Source of the DNA: Paenibacillus kobensis NBRC 15729
GTDB taxonomy: Bacteria; Bacillota; Bacilli; Paenibacillales; Paenibacillaceae
DNA: 36,348 nt
Assembly (NCBI RefSeq): GCF_004000825.1
Contig: NZ_BILZ01000059.1
Location: 1-36,348, forward strand
Direction of reading: 5' to 3'
Under the pieces are notes generated by a model. It was not told the origin of the DNA. It searched no databases and saw nothing but the letters and a program-made list of their open reading frames with translations. Shown one piece after another: positions 16,797 to 22,454 of this stretch. Made by a program: the position numbers and the translations under genes. How positions within the stretch are numbered: position 1 is the first letter of the stretch; each line of letters begins with the position of its first letter.

Positions 16797-17922
16797 GGAC
16801 GGCCTCTTCCTCGTCCGACCCCGTATCCGAATCCGCGTAAGCTTCCAGACGGCGGTCGAACTCTTCCTCCGTCTCATTGAAACGCATAACATGAATCGCT
16901 TCCGGATCGAAATCGAGCCCGATCCATTCGCCGACCGTTGCCCGTTTCGTCGAGTGGACCATCCATTCATTGCCCGCTTCATCATATGCGATAATTTCGT
17001 AGTGTACGCCGCGGAACAGCTGCGTATCGACGCGAACCTTCAGCTTGCCGTTATCCGACGCCGTCATCTCCAAGTCTTCCGGGCGGATGACGATCTCGAC
17101 CGGCTCATTCGGATGGAAACCGCCGTCGACGCAGTCGAACGTCCGGCCGCCGAATTCCACGACATAGTCCTCGACCATCCGGCCCGGCACGATGTTCGAT
17201 TCGCCGATAAAGTCGGCTACGAATCGGTTGATCGGCTCGTCATAGATGTCGATCGGCGTACCGCTTTGCTGGATCGTCCCTTTGTTCAACACGAATATCT
17301 CGTCCGACATCGCCAGCGCTTCTTCCTGATCATGCGTGACGAATATAAACGTAATGCCGAGCCGCCGCTGCAGCTCCCGCAGCTCGTACTGCATCTCCGT
17401 GCGCAGCTTCAGATCGAGCGCGGAGAGCGGCTCGTCGAGCAGCAGGATTTCCGGCTCGTTCACGATCGCACGGGCAATAGCGACGCGCTGCCGCTGGCCG
17501 CCCGACATTTCCGTAATCTCGCGGCTTTCGTAGCCTTCGAGATTGACGAATTTAAGCGCTTCGCGCACTTTGGATGCGATAACGTCATTTTTCAGCTTTT
17601 TGATCCGCAGGCCGAACGCGACATTTTCGAAAACGTTGAGATGCGGGAACAGCGCGTAATCCTGGAATACGGTGTTCACCTGGCGGCGGTTCGCCGGCAC
17701 TTCGTTAATTCGTTTGCCGTGAAAATAAATCGTTCCTTCGGACGGCTCCATGAAGCCGGCGATGAGACGCAGCACCGTCGTTTTGCCGCAGCCGGACGGA
17801 CCGAGCAGCGTATAAAACTTGCCGCGTTCAATCTCGAAACTGACGTCATTGAGCACGGGCGCATCGTTGTCGTAACGCTTCGTCACGCGCTCGAAACGAA
17901 TAATCGTATTCGTGTCACTCAC
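16786..17922 (-). CDS. potA: Spermidine/putrescine ABC transporter ATPase PotA
   Basis: A 378-aa ATP-binding subunit. It shows Walker [10 protein letters not shown] (about residues 38-46), the signature [14 protein letters not shown], Walker [14 protein letters not shown], and an H-loop in [16 protein letters not shown]-terminal TOBE-type regulatory domain (about 280-350) ends in an acidic tail. The start is GTG 17922, with AAGGAG 9 nt upstream. It is the first gene of the potABCD operon and follows a predicted promoter at 17981-18008. Confidence 0.94.
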   Translation of the reverse strand: MSDTNTIIRFERVTKRYDNDAPVLNDVSFEIERGKFYTLLGPSGCGKTTVLRLIAGFMEPSEGTIYFHGKRINEVPANRRQVNTVFQDYALFPHLNVFENVAFGLRIKKLKNDVIASKVREALKFVNLEGYESREITEMSGGQRQRVAIARAIVNEPEILLLDEPLSALDLKLRTEMQYELRELQRRLGITFIFVTHDQEEALAMSDEIFVLNKGTIQQSGTPIDIYDEPINRFVADFIGESNIVPGRMVEDYVVEFGGRTFDCVDGGFHPNEPVEIVIRPEDLEMTASDNGKLKVRVDTQLFRGVHYEIIAYDEAGNEWMVHSTKRATVGEWIGLDFDPEAIHVMRFNETEEEFDRRLEAYADSDTGSDEEEAVHVR

Positions 17923-17980
17923 TGGTCATTTCTCCTTTATGTAACGGGATTCGCAACCCCAATCATTTCTATACGCCCTC

Positions 17981-18008
17981 ATTATATAGGATGGGGAAAT
18001 TAGTGCAA
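17981..18008 (-). promoter_or_regulatory. Predicted sigma-A promoter of potABCD
   Basis: On the minus strand TTGCAC (18008-18003) and a consensus TATAAT (17986-17981) are separated by 16 nt, about 60 nt upstream of the potA start. Confidence 0.65.
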
Positions 18009-18099
18009 TATTTAATCGCAATGCCTGGCTATAGAGGAAAAAATTACGGTTGCATGGCGCGAAAATGAGTTTCGCAGCGTCTCCAAACTTTGGATCCAG

Positions 18100-18131
18100 C
18101 CGTTGTGACACAAAATGTGATGCAACAGCGT
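18100..18131 (-). repeat. Dispersed inverted copy of the 51-bp repeat core
   Basis: Read on the minus strand, this segment (GACGCTGTTGCATCAC...TTTTGTGTCACAACG) matches the core of the 51-bp units at 9940-9990 and 10323-10424, about 8 kb away. A short CAGCGTCTCCA word is repeated beside it at 18075 and 18126. The element lies between potA and the membrane paralogue genes. Confidence 0.7.
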
Positions 18132-18146
18132 CTCCATAACTGGCAA

Positions 18147-18174
18147 ACAAAAAAAGGAGCCCCAATAGCTCCTT
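18147..18174 (-). terminator. Rho-independent terminator of the membrane paralogue genes
   Basis: On the minus strand AAGGAGC-TATTGGG-GCTCCTT is followed by a run of eight T, just downstream of the stop at 18184. Confidence 0.88.
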
Positions 18175-18183
18175 GCAAATACT

Positions 18184-18690
18184 TTATTCTGATACAAGGT
18201 CGTCGCCTGCTTGCTTCCGGCGTATCGTCTTCACGAACCATCCTGCCGCCAACACCGCAAGCAGAACAGCGGTCCCGAGCAGCACGCTCCAGTTCCATTC
18301 GGGTACAGGCAGCCCAAGAATGCTCAGCAGTCCTATTTCATCATAGAGTATCTTAGGATCCTCCGCCTCACCGAACCATCCGATATAAATAGTCGAGTCG
18401 CCTTTCATCCAGACGTACCAGCCTCGAAAAATATCTTGTACCACGCTAAACGCAGCTAGACAGAGAGCATTTTGCGCCAAGAGCAAATACGTCAGCTTCG
18501 CTTGCCTCGACCTCGCGATGGCCCGAACCGTTAAGACGAATATCACAATATACAAAGCAACGAAGAGCAGGTACTTCGGAGCAGTAGGTTCAACCTTCTC
18601 GTAGCGAATGAGGCCGCCAGTACTCCAAGCCAGCACATACAAAAGCAGCAAGCTGCTGACCGTTACAGTTGTAAATTTCGCCCATCGCAT
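18184..18690 (-). CDS. Four-helix membrane protein of unknown function, paralogue 1
   Basis: A 168-aa protein with hydrophobic segments at about residues 8-25, 38-56, 68-88 and 136-152, and the conserved stretches VVQDIFRGWY and LPVPEWNWSVLLG. It is clearly paralogous to the next gene (18745-19224); the two align along their full length. AGAGGAAAA precedes the ATG and the same leader is present before the other copy, so the duplication included the ribosome site. The C-terminus ends in a charged tail (KTIRRKQAGDDLVSE) missing from the other copy. No family is recognised. Lying just beyond the eCIS cluster, it may or may not be linked to it. Confidence 0.72.
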   Translation of the reverse strand: MRWAKFTTVTVSSLLLLYVLAWSTGGLIRYEKVEPTAPKYLLFVALYIVIFVLTVRAIARSRQAKLTYLLLAQNALCLAAFSVVQDIFRGWYVWMKGDSTIYIGWFGEAEDPKILYDEIGLLSILGLPVPEWNWSVLLGTAVLLAVLAAGWFVKTIRRKQAGDDLVSE

Positions 18691-18744
18691 GGTGACATTT
18701 TCCTCTCTATCGCCTCAGCATTTTCCATACTCTCAGCCAACCGC

Positions 18745-19224
18745 TCAATTCCGGCGTATCGTCTTCACGAACCAGCCTATCGCCAACACTACCAATAGAA
18801 CAGAAATCCCGAGCAGCAAGCTCCAGTTCCATTCCGGAACAGGCACCCGAACGGCGTACAGCAAGCCAATGTCATCATACAGGAACTCTGGATCTTCCCG
18901 CACCTCATACCATCCGAGAGAAATATACGTGTAGCCTCTCACCCATGCGTACCAGCCTCGAAAAATATCTTGCAGCACGCTAACCGCAGCTAGACAGAGA
19001 ACATATTGCCCAAATAACAGATACGCCAGTTTCGCTCGCTTCGACTTAGCGATGGCTCGCACCAAGACGACGAATAACGTAATGTACAGCGCAAAGAGAA
19101 TGACGAACTTTATGAAAACAGGTTCAACTCTCTCATAGAGCATGGTATAGCCCGCACTCCAAGTCAGCACATACAAAAGCAGCAAGCTGCTGACCGTTAT
19201 AGTTGTCAATTTCGCCCAACGCAT
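18745..19224 (-). CDS. Four-helix membrane protein of unknown function, paralogue 2
   Basis: A 159-aa paralogue of the preceding entry with the same start (MRWAK), four hydrophobic segments, VLQDIFRGWYAW and PVPEWNWSLLLG, and the same AGAGGAAAA leader. It ends at KTIRRN, ten residues shorter than its partner. It lies upstream of paralogue 1 in the direction of transcription, and the two probably share a transcript ending at 18147. A terminator at 19332-19376 separates it from the upstream peptidase gene. Confidence 0.72.
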   Translation of the reverse strand: MRWAKLTTITVSSLLLLYVLTWSAGYTMLYERVEPVFIKFVILFALYITLFVVLVRAIAKSKRAKLAYLLFGQYVLCLAAVSVLQDIFRGWYAWVRGYTYISLGWYEVREDPEFLYDDIGLLYAVRVPVPEWNWSLLLGISVLLVVLAIGWFVKTIRRN

Positions 19225-19331
19225 AATAACGTTTTCCTCTCTATCGCTTCAACGTTTAATGTAAATATCGGCGAAGAAAATACTAAAGTTTACCTTTTCT
19301 TCATATGGAGGTAAAGGTATTTCCCTAACAT

Positions 19332-19376
19332 CAAAAAGCTCCGCCGAACCATTACGAGAATGGCCATGGCGGAGCT
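19332..19376 (-). terminator. Terminator at the end of the eCIS/effector cluster
   Basis: On the minus strand AGCTCCGCC pairs with GGCGGAGCT around an inner CCATT/AATGG stem, followed by TTTTT. It lies just downstream of the C39-type peptidase gene and marks the end of the long minus-strand cluster. Confidence 0.87.
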
Positions 19377-19396
19377 GTATCGTAACATATTCCTTC

Positions 19397-20290
19397 TTAC
19401 TTGCTAATAATCCAGAACTGCCCTGCCTCACTCGTGAACAACGACTCCTTGGCGGTCACCCGTCCGTCGTTCTTCACGCCTTCGTCGATGAGCCTGTCAT
19501 TGCCGTAATGCGTATAACGAGTGTTATCGATATTCGGATCCAGCACATCGATCCACCATTCGCCGTTCTTCTTCAAGATGTTGTGCAGCAAAATATAATG
19601 CCCGCCGCCCGTAAAATGACCCGGACGCATCGACGCAATGACGATCGGTCCCGGCTGTGACAGTGCGGCGCGCACGTCGTTCCAATCCGACGTCTGGCTG
19701 CACTTCAAGCCATAGACGGACGCGATCCGACCGAAGAAGCCCCAGGCCGTTCCGTTGTCATCCGTCCGGAATCCGTTGTCGAGCGCGAATTTGCAGGTAG
19801 CAGGCGGTTCCACTTTATTGCCGGTCAGCGTCGTAATCGCCATCGCCATGCAAGTCGGCCCGCAGCCTGAAGTGGCGATCGTCTGGCTCCGGTCCTGCCT
19901 GTTGGAGTACAACACAGTTTTCCACCGGGGATCCTCTTGACTGTAGTAGACCGGTTCGCGGTCTGTCGGTGCCGGCGTCGGCTGGCCGCGGTCCTCGCTG
20001 CCATCCGCCCGCTTCGCGCCCGGCGCGAATAACACCTTCCACGATTGCGGCCCGATCTTGCCCTCCGAAGCCCCCGCATTGCCCAACTGATTCGCCTTCT
20101 TGAACGCATTGACAGCAAACAGCGTATTGGCACCGAATTTACCGTCAGCCACGAGAGCCGCGCCAGCAGCACCGGTGTAGCCAAGCGCATTGAGCCGGTC
20201 TTGCAGTTGCTTGACCGCAGCCTTCGCCGCAGCAGGATCTAGGCCTAACACTTCTTCTGGAATTTGCGGCATCGCGTTATTATCCGGCAT
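19397..20290 (-). CDS. Peptidoglycan-binding protein with C39-type cysteine peptidase domain
   Basis: A 297-aa protein with two domains. Residues about 22-92 form a PG_binding_1-type three-helix domain (VKQLQDRLNALGY, VADGKFGANTLFAVNAFKKA). After a Pro-rich linker, residues about 112-297 form a papain-like C39_2 domain with C143 in SGCGPTCMAM, H231 in GGHYILL and the D250-x-x-N253 pair in DVLDPN. There is no signal peptide, so export would need lysis or the injection particle. It is the last gene of the eCIS cluster, 138 nt after the Hedgehog-like gene across a strong hairpin. It lacks the N-terminal module shared by the two genes before it. The start is ATG 20290, with GGGAGG 9 nt upstream, rather than ATG 20296. 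Role inferred: cargo or release enzyme. Confidence 0.82.
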   Translation of the reverse strand: MPDNNAMPQIPEEVLGLDPAAAKAAVKQLQDRLNALGYTGAAGAALVADGKFGANTLFAVNAFKKANQLGNAGASEGKIGPQSWKVLFAPGAKRADGSEDRGQPTPAPTDREPVYYSQEDPRWKTVLYSNRQDRSQTIATSGCGPTCMAMAITTLTGNKVEPPATCKFALDNGFRTDDNGTAWGFFGRIASVYGLKCSQTSDWNDVRAALSQPGPIVIASMRPGHFTGGGHYILLHNILKKNGEWWIDVLDPNIDNTRYTHYGNDRLIDEGVKNDGRVTAKESLFTSEAGQFWIISK

Positions 20291-20336
20291 ATTCATATCC
20301 CTCCCATAGTTAGCGGCAGATCGCCTTTATACACCA

Positions 20337-20385
20337 AGAAGCTTTCCTAAGCGGCTGCAAACATGCTGGGCTTCGGAAAGCTTCT
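20337..20385 (-). other. Strong intergenic hairpin before the C39 peptidase gene
   Basis: AGAAGCTTTCC (20337-20347) and GGAAAGCTTCT (20375-20385) are a perfect 11-bp inverted repeat. AAGC/GCTT extends it inward past one mismatch. No T tract follows on the minus strand, so it is not a typical terminator. It could be an mRNA processing or stability element between the two last genes of the cluster. Confidence 0.7.
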
Positions 20386-20428
20386 GCGTTTCGTTGTTCT
20401 TTGGCGCGAGTGTGCCTCAGAGGTTGGA

Positions 20429-21349
20429 TTACTGGATCCCTTTCAACGGCCAATAATCGGCCGGCGCGGGAGATGGTCCAAGCGACGATGTCGGCAGCGG
20501 GGCCGTTGCCGCAGCAGGAGTCGCCGTCTCGGCTGGAGCTGCTGACGGCACTTCCTTCTTGACCGACACGTGAACGTGCAGCTTATTCTCGTACCAGACC
20601 CAGTCAAAGCCGGCCTCCTTGGCCAACTCGCCGAGCCGACCAAGCAATTTGGGCTCCTCTGGTGCCTCCGGCTGGTCACCTGTCACCGTAAGGTCAGCCG
20701 CGCGCCCCTCATAGTGGAGGCTGATTTTGTGTTGCGTTCCGTCATGCTCTTTGGTGCCGTCATCCCACACATCCGTCGGGCGCAGCTTCCGGTCCGGCCA
20801 TTCCGCCTTGACGAGCGCCGCAAGCTTATCGAGTTTCTCCTTCATCCGCGGGGTCATGAGATAGTCATCGCCGTTATGCTCTTCGTCCTTAAACTCGATG
20901 TCGGCATTGTCGTTCTTGACGAGTTTTTTGAAATCGTCCGAGTCCCGTATGATTTTGGCAACCATCGCTTCCGAGTTATCACTCTCCGAAGGAGTCGGAT
21001 ATGTCTCTTTCAACTTCATCACTTTCTTGATGATTTCGGCTTTGACAGCCGGCTTATCCGAGCCGCCGAGCGACTTGATGAGCTTATCGAGCGGAGCCGA
21101 ATCGCCGGCCATGGACATATTCGGTCCGGTCAGCGCGCTGTATTTGCCTCCCGAAGGAGCAGCCGGCGCCATCGACATTTGAGGTCCGCCTGCTCCGCCG
21201 GCGCGCAAATAGTTCAGCACCGCGCTGTTGCCGAAGCTTTGTTGCGCCGATGCCATCTCGCTCTGCGGAGGCAGACTGGAACCTGGCACTGGCTGAGGCG
21301 CCGTCTTGGCAGCATTACTTTTGCTTTCCGGCTGCGTCGTCTTGCCCAT
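20429..21349 (-). CDS. Hedgehog/M15 DD-peptidase-like protein with shared N-terminal module
   Basis: A 306-aa protein. The C-terminal half (about residues 185-266) closely resembles the Hedgehog signalling N-domain, a member of the zinc Hh/M15 DD-peptidase fold: ISLHYEGRAADLTV, then ELAKEAGFDWVWYENKLHVH. Expected zinc ligands H212, D219 and H260 and the catalytic-type E254 keep the same spacing as in Hedgehog (7 and 6 residues). By family, the likely activity is cleavage of peptidoglycan peptides. Residues 36-82 carry GNSAVLNYLRAG, GPQMSMA and GPNMSMA, shared with the adjacent transglycosylase-like gene, which it overlaps by 35 nt. There is no signal peptide. A Pro/Ala-rich tail follows the domain. 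Likely cargo or tip-associated hydrolase of the particle (inference). Confidence 0.83.
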   Translation of the reverse strand: MGKTTQPESKSNAAKTAPQPVPGSSLPPQSEMASAQQSFGNSAVLNYLRAGGAGGPQMSMAPAAPSGGKYSALTGPNMSMAGDSAPLDKLIKSLGGSDKPAVKAEIIKKVMKLKETYPTPSESDNSEAMVAKIIRDSDDFKKLVKNDNADIEFKDEEHNGDDYLMTPRMKEKLDKLAALVKAEWPDRKLRPTDVWDDGTKEHDGTQHKISLHYEGRAADLTVTGDQPEAPEEPKLLGRLGELAKEAGFDWVWYENKLHVHVSVKKEVPSAAPAETATPAAATAPLPTSSLGPSPAPADYWPLKGIQ

Positions 21350-22436
21350 TGTTCTTCGTCCCTTCCGTCATAAACTGGTCGATCCGGTTCATCCGCTCTT
21401 TCCATGCTTCCAAGTATTCGGCGTTCGTAATCTGCTTGCCCGCCCCTTCTTTCGTATAATGCTCTTTGTCGGTCGGGGTCATATTGCCTTTCTGATTCTT
21501 GCCGATCTTGGCATCCGGCTTCTCATAGATGCCGCGCATCCCGTTAAACCCTTGCTGGTGGGCGAAATACAGATTCTGCGCGCTTTCCTCCAATAAAAGT
21601 TCGTCCGTGCCTGTACCAGCAGCTTTATCTGCTTCAGCGGCAGGAGATTCGATCAAATTGACCGGCACCGGCCGTTTCTGGATCACTTCATTGTTATGCG
21701 CCTGAATTTGTTTCAAGTTATATTTCGCATAGATGGCGCCGACCAGAACGTTCAATCTCGGATCGGACTTTACGTCCTCCCACGTCACCGCGCGTGACTC
21801 CTCGGCCCCTTCATCCTTCACTTTCAGCGTATTGAACAGCTTCTTCACGGAGGGCTTATCCCGCGCATCCTGGAATGCGCCTTCTCCGAGCTGCATCAGC
21901 CCGTAATAAGCGCCGTTGTGGCTGTTCTTGTTGCCTGCCGACTCCATAATAATCATCTTCTCGAGCGTCGCGGCGTCGATGCCGGTCAGCTCTGCCGCTT
22001 CCTTAACCGCCGCCTGGATGACTTTATCTTTGCGAATTTTGTCCCATGCTTTCTTGTCGTCGGCTTTCTTCTCCTCCCGCTTCGCATTCAGCACCTCCGC
22101 CGGCGTAGGCGGCCGGGCGACAGCTGCGAATGCTTCCGCCTGTTCCACCGACAGCGGCTTGCCGCCCGCTTGGGACATATTGGGGCCGTCGTTCTCTATT
22201 CCGTATCGGGCTGTTCCAATCGTAGGTCTAGCAAACGACATTTGACCGGGCAGCGGTCCCGACTGCAAATATTTCAGTACAGCGCTGTTGCCGTAAGTTT
22301 GCTGCAATTGCTCCGCCGCCCAGGGAACCGCAGCAGCCGGGGCCGGTTGCACTGCGGAACCTTTCGCCGGCTTCGCGGCGGATTTGACCACAGCTTTCCC
22401 CTGCTTGCTCTCGGCTTGTTTATTTGCCACCGGCAT
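21315..22436 (-). CDS. Lytic-transglycosylase-like protein with shared N-terminal module
   Basis: A 373-aa protein. After a low-complexity Lys/Ala/Pro stretch (1-40) comes a module with LQQTYGNSAVLKYLQSG (44-60), GQMSFA (64-69) and GPNMSQAG (84-91), also present in the next gene. The catalytic part (about 135-250) resembles the SLT lysozyme-like fold: the candidate catalytic Glu is E165 in MIIMESAGN, followed by YYGLMQLGEGAF and later GAIYAKYNL. Such enzymes cleave glycan strands of peptidoglycan. The C-terminal 120 residues are unassigned. No signal peptide is seen. It follows the fibre gene by 18 nt. The GNSAVLxYL motif resembles the short GNxAVxRLL-type N-terminal motif I recall from other eCIS-associated proteins, supporting cargo status. 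Confidence 0.8.
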   Translation of the reverse strand: MPVANKQAESKQGKAVVKSAAKPAKGSAVQPAPAAAVPWAAEQLQQTYGNSAVLKYLQSGPLPGQMSFARPTIGTARYGIENDGPNMSQAGGKPLSVEQAEAFAAVARPPTPAEVLNAKREEKKADDKKAWDKIRKDKVIQAAVKEAAELTGIDAATLEKMIIMESAGNKNSHNGAYYGLMQLGEGAFQDARDKPSVKKLFNTLKVKDEGAEESRAVTWEDVKSDPRLNVLVGAIYAKYNLKQIQAHNNEVIQKRPVPVNLIESPAAEADKAAGTGTDELLLEESAQNLYFAHQQGFNGMRGIYEKPDAKIGKNQKGNMTPTDKEHYTKEGAGKQITNAEYLEAWKERMNRIDQFMTEGTKNNGQDDAAGKQK

Positions 22437-22454
22437 TCACTCCGATCCAGAGGT

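Noticed and set aside
16732-18003. Plus-strand open frame of 423 codons opposite potA
   Set aside because: PotA is unambiguous on the other strand; this frame is rich in Arg and His and is antisense noise.
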